Source: an uncultured Gemmatimonadales bacterium (GTDB lineage Bacteria > Gemmatimonadota > Gemmatimonadetes > JACCXV01 > JAHWKZ01). From it: a stretch of DNA of 64,000 bases. The stretch spans positions 107,406 to 171,405 of the forward strand of contig CAMYLR010000004.1 in NCBI GenBank assembly GCA_947259315.1. Direction: 5' to 3'. A program made the position numbers and the translations under genes. Below the pieces are notes generated by a model, which made no database searches, was not told where the DNA came from, and worked only from the letters and a program-made list of their open reading frames with translations. Positions 54,496 to 64,000 of the stretch are shown here, one piece after another (within the stretch, counting starts at the first letter, position 1; each line of letters begins with the position of its first letter).

Positions 54496-56433
54496 TCACT
54501 GCTTCCAGATATCGAGCGCCTGACCATCGATATCGGTTCGCATCTCAGCTTCGCCGCGGTAGGATCCCAACAACCCGCCCAGCCGGGGTATCTCCCACGT
54601 AATCCGGTCGGGTGGTTCCATACCATAGAGCTCCAGGATCGTGGGATAGATGTCGACCGTGCGTGGCATTCGACCGCTCTCGAACAACCGCTCCGCTTTC
54701 TCAACGTCCAGCTTGGGGCCATGGATCAAGAGCGGGACGACGATGTGCTCTCGTCGGAGGCCACCGTGAAGCCCCGCTTGCATCTGGTCCCATGGTTCAT
54801 ACCCTGGCGCGGCATCAACGATGATGTCGCCCGAGTTGGGTCCGTCCAGCAACTGCACGATCTGAACAATCCCGTCCGGGTACTCGGAATCACGCGTCGC
54901 CGCGGCCCACGCGTCACCATCGTAATAGAGTTCTCCGCCTACCATCGCCCGCGTACCCTCGAACGACGCATAGCCGAGCGGGTCCACTCCGAGCACCGCG
55001 CGGTACGAGTATTCCCGTTTTCCACGATCGTCACGCCGAGCGCGAATCACCGCCTCCCCCGAACGTGAGAAGACGTGGTACTCCACCCGGCTCCGATCCT
55101 GCGCATAAACGTGTGAGACCTGGGGGTACGCCAGAAGCGCTCGGACAAGATCTGCCACCTTGCGGTCACCATCTGCCAGCCCCTTTACCCCGTAGGCGCG
55201 AAGCTCTTCATATGACGGCCGCGTCGTCCAATCGTCGAGTGACGCGTCAGGCCGTCGGAAATACAGTTGCACGTTTCCATTCCCAGAGACGGCTCCGATC
55301 CCTGCCCACTGTCGATGAGAACCGCACCGCCAACGTTCGATCTCACGCCCCGAACTCCCCATCATGTTCAAGTGCGAATCGTGAATCGGAATAGCAGTGT
55401 CTTGCGACAGTTGTCGAATAACGTTGAAGTGTGCATCCGGTGTGTCGCGCACCGTGCTCGTGCCGTGATCGGCGGTTACGATAATCGTGAGATCATCGAG
55501 CACACCGCGTTGTTGAAACACATAGCCGATTGCGCCCAGGATCTCGTCCGTCTGGCGTAGCGCTAAAGCGTACTCGTTCCCCACGCCGTATTGGTGCGAG
55601 GTGTCGTCGGGCAACCGGAGTGAGATCATAGAGAATTTCGGCGTGTGGCCTAGCTTTCGTGCCGACCATCGCTTTTCGCGAACCACTCGTTCGAGGCTTG
55701 CCAGGCTAAAGAACTCTTCGACCAGTAGTCGCCCCCGGCCGCGACGACCCCACGGGAACAGTTCGCCTTCAAACTCGGCGATATCGGCGTACCGCCTGAT
55801 GCTGAAGTCGGGGCTCAAGTAGTTCAAGAACGACAGCAAATTCTGAAGATCGTTATCGGCCACGCGCCCGAGGCCATACATGCCGATCGCCCCCGGCAAG
55901 CTGAAGTAGTTCTCGTGAAGAGGCCGGAGCACAGACCCATCATCCCGCCACCCGCGCCGGGTCACGAACCCTGCCTGGTTGAACGTCTCTTCGCGTCCCA
56001 AGACCTCGAAGATCGTCGGGAACTCCGTCGTGAGATCCTGGCTGATCTCCTTCGTGTGTTGACCGATGTACGCCCGGAACGACTTCTCGCTCCGCAGATA
56101 CTGACGGATCCCTGAAAGGTGCGACCTCTCAGGGAAAAGCCCCATCAGGAACGGTGCGTAGGCTGGGCCCGTAGTGCTCGGCCACACGGACGTTGCCGCT
56201 GTGTACACGCCCCGCTTGACACCGCTCGAGTCTGGCGCCAACAGCCGTCCCAAGTACGGGAGCTCACCGGACTCAAGCATCGACCTGAAAACCGTCTCAC
56301 TCGTTCCGTCGAGAATAACGAGTACGACCGGGTCTTTTACGGGCTGTCGTTCAGGATCTGACGACGTCGCGAAGATGAAGAGGAGAATGGCGAGAAATGG
56401 CGCTGCGAGCCAAATGACATTTCTGCGCTTCAA
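54496..56433 (-). CDS. alkaline-phosphatase-superfamily / type I phosphodiesterase-nucleotide pyrophosphatase-like membrane-anchored protein
   Basis: VVLVILDGTSETVFRSMLESGELPYLGRLL; LTIIVTADHGTSTV; GQHTKEISQDLTTEFPTIFEVL. Confidence 0.8.
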   Translation of the reverse strand: MKRRNVIWLAAPFLAILLFIFATSSDPERQPVKDPVVLVILDGTSETVFRSMLESGELPYLGRLLAPDSSGVKRGVYTAATSVWPSTTGPAYAPFLMGLFPERSHLSGIRQYLRSEKSFRAYIGQHTKEISQDLTTEFPTIFEVLGREETFNQAGFVTRRGWRDDGSVLRPLHENYFSLPGAIGMYGLGRVADNDLQNLLSFLNYLSPDFSIRRYADIAEFEGELFPWGRRGRGRLLVEEFFSLASLERVVREKRWSARKLGHTPKFSMISLRLPDDTSHQYGVGNEYALALRQTDEILGAIGYVFQQRGVLDDLTIIVTADHGTSTVRDTPDAHFNVIRQLSQDTAIPIHDSHLNMMGSSGREIERWRCGSHRQWAGIGAVSGNGNVQLYFRRPDASLDDWTTRPSYEELRAYGVKGLADGDRKVADLVRALLAYPQVSHVYAQDRSRVEYHVFSRSGEAVIRARRDDRGKREYSYRAVLGVDPLGYASFEGTRAMVGGELYYDGDAWAAATRDSEYPDGIVQIVQLLDGPNSGDIIVDAAPGYEPWDQMQAGLHGGLRREHIVVPLLIHGPKLDVEKAERLFESGRMPRTVDIYPTILELYGMEPPDRITWEIPRLGGLLGSYRGEAEMRTDIDGQALDIWKQ

Positions 56434-56977
56434 TCTCTAGCGCCGGTTACCGTGCGACCAACCAAATACGCCACCAACCCGACAAGAAAAAGTTGTCCAG
56501 TGATCGCCTCGACTGTGGCCATCGTCTGTGCCAACGGTCGCACCGGTGTAACGTCACCGTATCCGAGTGTCGTCAGTGTCACGTAACTGAAGTAGACGAA
56601 CTGCCGTCCTAGGTCACTGCCGTGATCGAGCCCGGCGAACGAACCTGCAGCCATTCGCTCCACCATACCGTATGCAATCGCCCAGACCATTCCGACAATG
56701 ATGTAGACGCACAACGATGCGCTGACCGCAGCCGCAGTGATTCTGCGGTAGGTCAGAACGCGGAGCAAGAAGACCACCGCCACAACACAAACAGCGCTTT
56801 CTGGGTTCGAACGGTGAACAGTGAGCCAACGAAGATCGCGCCCCACAGTAGCGCGATGGGCCTCACACCCAAGACCGTCTGGCTAATCACGGGTTGAGCA
56901 AGCAACATGAGCAGAAGAACAGCCAGGATGGCGTGGTAGATCTGGCTCGGAGCGTCGGCGTCTCGTGTAACAGTCAT
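56430..56977 (-). pseudogene. two-TM potassium-channel-family protein, apparently frameshifted
   Basis: N-terminal TM half in ORF 56753-56980 (AILAVLLLMLLAQPVISQ...), pore half in ORF 56430-56846 with selectivity filter VTLTTLGYGDVTPV; frames differ. Confidence 0.7.
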
Positions 56978-57016
56978 CACATGTCGAGTGTGGTCTCAGC
57001 AGCGGATCGAACCGAG

Positions 57017-57045
57017 TTGACAACGACGTTAGCCATAAGTACTCT
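57017..57045 (+). promoter_or_regulatory. candidate sigma70-type promoter for the RND operon
   Basis: TTGACA at 57017-57022, 17-nt spacer, TACTCT at 57040-57045; upstream of ATG 57093. Confidence 0.3.
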
Positions 57046-57092
57046 GGCCGCCCATCTGAGCCACGACTGACCTCATCCCACGGTGCGATGGC

Positions 57093-59474
57093 ATGAATTT
57101 CTTGACCCTTGCATTCACGGCTGCTGTCTTCTTTCACTCATCCGCCGCGCTTGCCCAGGTACCGGATCTCCGCGTCGGCGTCGTCATCGATGGGCCGTGG
57201 GAACTGAACGACGATATCCGCCAGATGATCCATCGCGAGACTGCGACGCTTACAGCTAGTGAGTTTGACGTCCGATTTCCGGCCGACAAGGATATCACCG
57301 CCGACTGGACGACCGAGGGCGTGCGCGCAGCACTAGACGTTCTGCTTGCTGATCCGCAGGTCGATCTGGTGATCGCATCCGGGGTTCTCGCTTCAATCGA
57401 CGTCGTCCAGCGAGGACCGCTGCCCAAGCCAGTGATCGCCCCATTCACGATCTTCCCGGAGATACTAGGTCTGCCCCCAACCGGCGGGAGTGGCGTTGAG
57501 AATCTGAGCTATGTGACGCTTCCATCGACGTTCGAGAGAGATCTCCAAGCCTTCCGGGATATCGTCCCCATCACGCACCTGGCACTGCTGATGAACGCCG
57601 GGATCGCGACTGGAGTCCGCCACGGTCTGGCTACTATGGCGCAGCGCGCCGAGGCGTGGGGCATAGACGTGACCGTGGTTCCGGTTTCATCGTCGATTGA
57701 CGACGCCATCGCCGCGATCCCGACTACCGTTGACGCCGTCTATTTGGCTCCCCTGCTGCACATCCCGATTAGCGAGCATGATCGATTGCTGGACACGCTG
57801 ATCGAGCGGCGCCTGCCGAGCTTCTCCGTGCTCGGACGTGAAGAGGTCGAGCGCGGAGCGTTGGTGGGGTTGCAGATGGACACGTGGTTTCCACGTATAA
57901 CGCGTCGCATTGCGCTCAATATTCAGCGCATCCTGCTGAGCGAGCCCCCAGAACAGATCCCGGTCGAATTCCGCACTCAGGAACGGTTGGTAATAAACAT
58001 GGCCACCGCTCGCGCGATCAATCGCTTTCCGCCCTACTGGGTATTGATCGAAGCCGAAGCCCTGAACGAAGCTCCTTCAGCCCCGAGTTTGGAACTCGAT
58101 CTCCACTCCGCAGTCCATGAAGCGATTCGAGAGAACCTCGACCTGGCGGCCAATGAGCGGGCGGTCGCAGCCGGTGCGCAGGAGATCCCGCTCGCCAGGT
58201 CCCGTCTGCTCCCTCAAGTGGACGCCTCCACGCTTTCGACGGCGATCGACGAAGACCGTGCGGAGGCCAGCCTCGGAGTCCAACCCGAACGCCGTTCAAC
58301 CGGCACGCTGGCGCTGAACCAACTCCTATTCTCGGAATCGGCTTGGGCCAACCTGTCGATTCAGCGCCGCTTGCAGAATGCTCGTGAGCACGATCGGGAG
58401 GCACTCCGTTTCGACATCGCCCAAGCAACGGCCACGGCCTACCTGAATGTACTCCAGGCCAAGACCGCGGAGTCCGTTGAGCGCGACAACCTCGCACTAA
58501 CCCGCACAAACCTTGAGATGGCGCAATCAAGAAAGGAGATAGGGATCGCTAACCCATCAGAGGTCTATCGCTGGGAAAGCGAGGTGGCGCTCAGTCGCCG
58601 GCGAGTCATCGACGCGGTTGCGGCAACTCGCCAGGCGGAGATCGCTCTCGCGCGTCTTCTTAACCGTCCTCTGAACGAAACATTCGAGCTGGCCGATGTA
58701 GCGATCGAGGATCCTTCGCTCGTTACTGGGCAACGTGGCTTTTTTGGCTATGTCGAGGACCAGCTAGTCTTTGATGCTTTCTCCGACTTTCTAGTCAAGG
58801 AGGGGTTGGCAGCCTCACCCGAGATCCATCAGCTAGACGAGCTGATCGCCGCAAGCGAGCGCTCGCTTCGCTCGGCAACGAGCGCGTTCTTCTCGCCCAC
58901 CGTCTCGCTGCAGGCTCGAGTCGATCGTCAGTTCAACGAGAGTGGTGCCGGCACGGGAGGGCTCGGAGTTCAACTCCCGACCGAGCTTCCAACCGCCGAC
59001 GACACCGACTGGAGCGTCGGCGTCAATCTCAGCATTCCGGTGTGGACGAGCGGTTCACGGCTAGCCGATCGCGTGCAGGCCAGCGAAGAGCTTTTTGACC
59101 TGCGCCTCCAGCGGGCTGCTGCCGCCGAGAAGGTCGAGCAACGCATCCGCACCGCCCTCGAGCGGATCAGTGCCTCGTTCCTGGGGATCCAGCTCGCCGA
59201 AGATGCGGCTACCGCTGCTAACCAATCGCTCGAACTCGTATCTGATGGGTATTCCCGCGGTGTCGTTTCGATCCTCGACGTGCTCGACGCGCAGAACGCG
59301 GCGCTGACTGCTGACCTCGCTGCGGCCGCCAGCGTCTACCAGTTCTTGATCGATCTAATGGAGGTCGAGAGAGCGACCAGCCAGCTCGATTTCTTCATGT
59401 CACCGGAAGCGTACGCAGCGTGGTTTCAGCGCCTCGATACTCACTTCGAGTCGGTTGGGGTTTCTCCTCGGTAA
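57093..59474 (+). CDS. TolC-family outer membrane efflux protein with N-terminal ABC-type substrate-binding domain
   Basis: Signal peptide; residues about 25-335 resemble ABC_sub_bind, ending RTQERLVINMATARAINRFPPYW; residues about 345 onward are TolC-like (ANERAVAAGAQEIPLARSRLLPQVD ... RLVSDGYSRGVVSILDVLDAQNAALTAD). Confidence 0.85.
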   Translation: MNFLTLAFTAAVFFHSSAALAQVPDLRVGVVIDGPWELNDDIRQMIHRETATLTASEFDVRFPADKDITADWTTEGVRAALDVLLADPQVDLVIASGVLASIDVVQRGPLPKPVIAPFTIFPEILGLPPTGGSGVENLSYVTLPSTFERDLQAFRDIVPITHLALLMNAGIATGVRHGLATMAQRAEAWGIDVTVVPVSSSIDDAIAAIPTTVDAVYLAPLLHIPISEHDRLLDTLIERRLPSFSVLGREEVERGALVGLQMDTWFPRITRRIALNIQRILLSEPPEQIPVEFRTQERLVINMATARAINRFPPYWVLIEAEALNEAPSAPSLELDLHSAVHEAIRENLDLAANERAVAAGAQEIPLARSRLLPQVDASTLSTAIDEDRAEASLGVQPERRSTGTLALNQLLFSESAWANLSIQRRLQNAREHDREALRFDIAQATATAYLNVLQAKTAESVERDNLALTRTNLEMAQSRKEIGIANPSEVYRWESEVALSRRRVIDAVAATRQAEIALARLLNRPLNETFELADVAIEDPSLVTGQRGFFGYVEDQLVFDAFSDFLVKEGLAASPEIHQLDELIAASERSLRSATSAFFSPTVSLQARVDRQFNESGAGTGGLGVQLPTELPTADDTDWSVGVNLSIPVWTSGSRLADRVQASEELFDLRLQRAAAAEKVEQRIRTALERISASFLGIQLAEDAATAANQSLELVSDGYSRGVVSILDVLDAQNAALTADLAAAASVYQFLIDLMEVERATSQLDFFMSPEAYAAWFQRLDTHFESVGVSPR

Positions 59475-60589
59475 TGAGCACATTCTCGTCACACCGTGCT
59501 GTCCTGGTCACAACGGTGTTGCTTTGTATCCAATTCATGGCTTGCGGCGCCGAATCGGAGGAAACCTCTCCCCTCAGGCCGGTTCGGACAATGGAGATCC
59601 TCACCGGGGCCGGGGCTCGACAGCGCACGTTCTCTGGCGTGACGCGTGCCGGGATCGAGGCGGTGCTGAGCTTCCGCGTTCCAGGCACAATCGTTCAACT
59701 TCCGATCGCAGTTGGTCAATCCGTCGATGAAGGCCAGGTGATCGCAGCTCTCGATCCAGCGGATTACAGGTTGCAGGTACAAGAAGCAGCCGCAGCGCTC
59801 GCCCAGTCGCAAGCCAGTGCTCGTAACACCCAAGCCAACTACGATCGCGTACGAGAGCTATATGAAAACGAAAACGCCTCGCTAAGCGAGCTCGACGCGG
59901 CTCGAGCGGCAGCGGAATCTGGCCAAGCATCGGTTTCGGCGGCCCGGACTCGCCTAGCATTGACGCGATCCCAACTCAGCTACACAACCCTCCGGGCACC
60001 GGTCGCGGGCGACATCGCCTCGGTCACGACCGAAGTCAACGAGAACGTCAATACCGGCCAGGCGATCGCCGTGCTCAACGCCGGAGAAATTCCAGAAGTT
60101 GAGGTCGCGATCCCGGAGAACCTGATCTCGGGGATCCAGGTCGGAGATGACGTGACCGTCACGCTGGACGCGATTCCGGATCGACGATTCCCCGCCACGA
60201 TCACAGAGGTGGGCGCCGCCGCGACCGCCGCGGGCGCGACGTTCCCGGTCACCGTCCGGTTTGACGACGCAGACACGGCGATCCGACCGGGCATGGCCGC
60301 ATCGGCGACGTTCTCCTTCGCCGCCACGTCTGCTGGAAATGTGGTTCAAGTTCCCCCAGCCGCTGTCACCGAGGACCGTCAAGGACGATACGTCTACGTC
60401 GTGGAGCGCTCCGATGAGGGCACAGGTGCAGTCCGGCGTCGCTCGGTTCGCGTCGGCGAGCTCACCGCTTCGGGTTTGACTGTCCTCGGCGGGCTCGACG
60501 ATGGTGATCTGCTCGTAACCGCCGGCGTCAGTCGCATCCAGGACGGTCAGCGAGTGCGCCTGCTGAACGGCTCAGGGATCGCTGAGTGA
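59474..60589 (+). CDS. RND efflux periplasmic adaptor (MFP), lipoprotein
   Basis: LLCIQFMACGAES lipobox; FRVPGTIVQLPIAVGQSVDEGQVIAALDPADYRLQVQEAAA; YTTLRAPVAGDIA. Confidence 0.93.
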   Translation: MSTFSSHRAVLVTTVLLCIQFMACGAESEETSPLRPVRTMEILTGAGARQRTFSGVTRAGIEAVLSFRVPGTIVQLPIAVGQSVDEGQVIAALDPADYRLQVQEAAAALAQSQASARNTQANYDRVRELYENENASLSELDAARAAAESGQASVSAARTRLALTRSQLSYTTLRAPVAGDIASVTTEVNENVNTGQAIAVLNAGEIPEVEVAIPENLISGIQVGDDVTVTLDAIPDRRFPATITEVGAAATAAGATFPVTVRFDDADTAIRPGMAASATFSFAATSAGNVVQVPPAAVTEDRQGRYVYVVERSDEGTGAVRRRSVRVGELTASGLTVLGGLDDGDLLVTAGVSRIQDGQRVRLLNGSGIAE

Positions 60590-63500
60590 GCCTTACCAGC
60601 CAAGCACTAGCCAAGAACCGCATTACGTTCACCGCCCTGGCGATCATTCTGGTCGGGGGGGTGTCAGCCTATCGCACCCTGCCGCGTGCCGAAGATCCGG
60701 GCTTCATAATTCGGACCGCTGTTGTAATCACGAACTTCCCCGGTGCGAGTCCTGAACGAGTCGAGCTGCTTGTCACCGACAAGATTGAGAAGGCGATCCA
60801 GGAGATCCCCGAGCTCGACATCATCAGAAGCCAGTCGAAAACCGGGAGCTCGATCATATGGGTCGACATCAAGGAAGAGTACACCGAGATGCGACCGATC
60901 TGGGACAGCCTTCGGCGTAAAGTCGATCGGGTTCGGGGTGACCTGCCAGAGGGTGTCAGTAGTCCGTTTGTCAACGACGAGTTTGGCGATGTCTTTGGTA
61001 TCGTAATCGCTTTAACCGGCGACGGGTTCACATATGCGGAGCTCAAAGACGTGGCCGACGAAGTCCGTGACGAGCTCCTGCTCATCCCCGACGCCGCCAA
61101 GGTCGACATCTACGGTGCACAAGACGAACGGATTTTTGTCGAGTACAACAACGCCCGTTTGGCCGAGTACGGGATCTCGCCGATTCAGCTCGAGCAGATA
61201 CTCGCGAGCCGCAACATCGTAATCCCGGGCGGCAACATTACCACCGGAGACGAACGCATCGTTCTCGAACCCACCGGGAACTTCGAGTCCGTCGACGAGC
61301 TGAAACAGACGATCATAAAGCTCCCCGGCCGCGATGCGTTGATCTACCTCCAAGACCTGGCCGAGATCTCCCGAGGCTACGTCGACCCACCAAAGACGAT
61401 GATGCGAGCGAACGGAATCCCATCGCTCGGTCTCGCGGTCTCGATGCGGGAAGGCGGCAACATCATCGTGCTGGGGGAGGCGGTGAGGGCCACGATCGAT
61501 CGAGTCAAAGCTACGTACCCGATCGGAATCGAATTCGATTACATCCAGTTCCAGCCTGACCCGGTACAGAAAAAGGTCGATGATTTCGCCGGAAGTCTCC
61601 TGCAGGCGATCGCCATCGTCGGGCTCGTAATGCTGCTCACGTTGGGCCTCCGGACCGGGTTCGTCGTCGCCAGCCTAATCCCGATGGCGATGATCATGGC
61701 GCTTCTGGTCATGTCGTTTCTGGGGATCGGCCTAGATCAGATGTCGCTGGCTTCCCTCATTATCGCGCTGGGCATGCTGGTCGATAACGCGATCGTGATG
61801 TCAGAATCGATCATGGTCATGATGCAATCTGGAAAGTCCGCTGTGCAATCGGCCGTGGATTCGGCGCACGAGCTCATGTTACCGCTACTTACCTCTTCGT
61901 TGACGACCGCGGCCGCTTTTCTTCCGATCTACTTAGCGGAGTCAACAGTTGGTGAATACACAGCTCCGATCTTCCTAGTCGTCACGATCACGTTGCTGTG
62001 CTCGTGGCTCTTGGCGCTGACGATGATCCCACTTCTAGCGGTGCGCTATCTGCGCGTGAAGCCCACGGCCGGAGAGGCCAGTTTCGACACACCGTTCTAC
62101 CAACGGTATCGCAGTCTCCTTCTCGCCGGGCTTCGGCGTCCTTGGCACACCCTTGCAGCCGTATTTGTGATATTGGTATTGGCGTTGGGTGTTTTCCGCT
62201 TTGTTCCGGTCATCTTCTTTCCACCGAACGATCGACCGACTTTCTCTGCCGATCTCGAATTGCCAGTCGGGACCCCGATCGAAAAGACCGCTGCCATGGT
62301 AAGCGCGTTCGATCGTTTTCTGATAGACAGCCTCGCGACCAATGACAACCGCGAGACGGGTGTAACCAACTGGGCGGCCTTTATCGGCGAGGGCGCACCT
62401 CGATATCTGTTGCCGTACGCTCCCGAGATGGCCGCACCGGAGTACTCGTACATGATCCTCAACGCAACATCGCGCAACGCCGTGGAGGATCTTGTCGCAT
62501 CGATCGAGGCATTTGCGAATCGCAAGTTCCCAGACCTTAAGGCGACGATCCGCCCGCTCGACCTGGGTCCACCAGCATGGCCGCCAATCGAGGTTCGAAT
62601 CTCGGGGCGGAATCCCGATGTGCTGTTCAACCTGGTCGACCAAGTAAAAACGCAACTGCGACAGATCCCGGGAACAAAGCTGATCGACGACAATTGGGGA
62701 CCGCGATCAAAGAAACTCGAGGTGCGGGTGAATCAACCTCGGGCCCGCCGGGCTGGCGTCACGAGCCAGGACATCGCCGTCTCGTTGCAGACCTACTTGA
62801 GCGGCATCGAGATCAGCGAGTACCGCGAAGAAGACGAGGTCATACCGATTACGATGCGATCGGTGGCAGCTGAAAGGCAGGACATCGATCAACTGGAAAG
62901 TCTGAACGTCTACGCCCAGGCGACGGGCCGATCGGTACCGTTGCGACAAGTCGCGGATGTCGAGGTCGTTTGGCAGCCGGCCAAGATCCTGCGCTATGAC
63001 CGGCTCAAGACGGTCACCGTCGAGGCTGCCACGGAGCCGGGCGTGACAGCCAACGAGGTGACCACTCAACTTCGACCTTGGCTCGAAGAGCAGAGCCAGG
63101 AGTGGGGTCTCGGCTACTCATGGGCGTTCGGGGGCGAGCAGGAAACCTCTGTCGAAGCAAACCAGTCGATCATGGCAAAGCTCCCGATCGCCGGGCTGAT
63201 CATCCTCTTGCTGTTGGTAGGTCAGTTCAACTCGTTCCGCCGACCGGCGATCATCTTGCTGACGATCCCATTGGGTGTGATCGGTGTCATCTTTGGGCTC
63301 TTCATGGCGCGTTCGTACTTCGGATTTATGACGCTGCTGGGAATCATCTCGTTGTCGGGAATCGTGATCAACAACGCGATCGTGTTGCTCGATCGGATCA
63401 AGATCGAGATCGAGGAGAACGGTCTCGAGCCATCAAAGGCGGTGGTCGAAGCCGCACAGAAACGGCTGCGGCCGATCCTCCTGACGACCGCGACGACGAT

Positions 63501-63651
63501 CGGTGGGTTGCTTCCGCTATGGTTCGGCGGCGGGCCGATGTGGGAGCCGATGGCGATCGCCATCATCTTCGGACTCCTCTTCGCCACCATGCTGACGCTG
63601 GGTGTCGTGCCGGTGCTCTACTCGCTGTTCTTTGGGGTCAAGTACTCGTAG
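60586..63651 (+). CDS. RND-family efflux permease (AcrB/MdtBC type)
   Basis: 1021 aa; FPGASPERVELLVTDKIEKAIQEIPELD; ASLIIALGMLVDNAIVMSES; two 6-TM repeats. Confidence 0.95.
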   Translation: MSLTSQALAKNRITFTALAIILVGGVSAYRTLPRAEDPGFIIRTAVVITNFPGASPERVELLVTDKIEKAIQEIPELDIIRSQSKTGSSIIWVDIKEEYTEMRPIWDSLRRKVDRVRGDLPEGVSSPFVNDEFGDVFGIVIALTGDGFTYAELKDVADEVRDELLLIPDAAKVDIYGAQDERIFVEYNNARLAEYGISPIQLEQILASRNIVIPGGNITTGDERIVLEPTGNFESVDELKQTIIKLPGRDALIYLQDLAEISRGYVDPPKTMMRANGIPSLGLAVSMREGGNIIVLGEAVRATIDRVKATYPIGIEFDYIQFQPDPVQKKVDDFAGSLLQAIAIVGLVMLLTLGLRTGFVVASLIPMAMIMALLVMSFLGIGLDQMSLASLIIALGMLVDNAIVMSESIMVMMQSGKSAVQSAVDSAHELMLPLLTSSLTTAAAFLPIYLAESTVGEYTAPIFLVVTITLLCSWLLALTMIPLLAVRYLRVKPTAGEASFDTPFYQRYRSLLLAGLRRPWHTLAAVFVILVLALGVFRFVPVIFFPPNDRPTFSADLELPVGTPIEKTAAMVSAFDRFLIDSLATNDNRETGVTNWAAFIGEGAPRYLLPYAPEMAAPEYSYMILNATSRNAVEDLVASIEAFANRKFPDLKATIRPLDLGPPAWPPIEVRISGRNPDVLFNLVDQVKTQLRQIPGTKLIDDNWGPRSKKLEVRVNQPRARRAGVTSQDIAVSLQTYLSGIEISEYREEDEVIPITMRSVAAERQDIDQLESLNVYAQATGRSVPLRQVADVEVVWQPAKILRYDRLKTVTVEAATEPGVTANEVTTQLRPWLEEQSQEWGLGYSWAFGGEQETSVEANQSIMAKLPIAGLIILLLLVGQFNSFRRPAIILLTIPLGVIGVIFGLFMARSYFGFMTLLGIISLSGIVINNAIVLLDRIKIEIEENGLEPSKAVVEAAQKRLRPILLTTATTIGGLLPLWFGGGPMWEPMAIAIIFGLLFATMLTLGVVPVLYSLFFGVKYS

Positions 63652-63667
63652 CGTCGGCAGTTTGTGG

Positions 63668-63739
<72 letters not shown>

Positions 63740-63772
63740 TCGCGGCGTGCGGACCCAAGATATTGAAGAAAT

Positions 63773-63800
63773 GGGCGACGGCCCAACCGAGCCATCGCCC
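63773..63800 (-). terminator. possible terminator of the truncated gene at window end
   Basis: gggcgacggc ... gccatcgccc stem with one G-U-type mismatch; minus strand continues atttctt. Confidence 0.4.
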
Positions 63801-63827
63801 ACCTCGTCTCGCTACCTGAACCCTCAG

Positions 63828-64000
63828 CTACAGAATATCGTACCGAACGCGCGGATTCTCGGCCGGCGTCGAGAACTGGACCGTCACGTTCTCGGCCTCG
63901 CCGGCAGGCAGCGGCTCCCCCGCCACCGACATCTCTTTCGCCTCGATCACGTCGCCATCTGCAGAGATGAGCATGAACTTGACCATTATGTCCTGAACCG
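63828..64000 (-). CDS. C-terminal part of an unidentified protein (gene runs off window end)
   Basis: Hand translation: ...VQDIMVKFMLISADGDVIEAKEMSVAGEPLPAGEAENVTVQFSTPAENPRVRYDIL*. Confidence 0.6.
   Translation of the reverse strand, partial: VQDIMVKFMLISADGDVIEAKEMSVAGEPLPAGEAENVTVQFSTPAENPRVRYDIL

Overview
The window is a compact, GC-rich bacterial chromosomal segment, with phylum not assignable from this sequence alone. I see no rRNA, CRISPR array, prophage or transposase. It carries about 56 supportable protein genes and three tRNAs (Pro-CGG, Pro-GGG, Gly-CCC). Main blocks: apt and M23 lipoprotein; TonB receptor; DUF368/surE/XdhC/M36 peptidase/MobA-like/molybdenum-hydroxylase operon with a broken large subunit (6-13 kb); Cpn10-like, methyltransferase and ferritin genes; a purine-catabolism locus (XDH, DUF6986, uraH, uraD, allantoicase, allantoinase; 15-23 kb) with no uricase seen; a six-gene overlapping operon of three GT2 enzymes, a Gfo/Idh oxidoreductase, a PsuG-family C-glycosidase and a TrpF-like protein (23.7-29.2 kb); a peptidase-rich stretch (29-46 kb); housekeeping genes (gpsA, plsY, der); a phosphodiesterase next to a frameshifted K+ channel; and an RND efflux operon whose TolC-like gene is fused to an ABC-type substrate-binding domain (57-63.7 kb). 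Best candidates for an undescribed system are the PsuG/TrpF-like/GT2 operon and the substrate-binding-TolC fusion. All family calls come from reading the sequence and recalling motifs; no database search was run.
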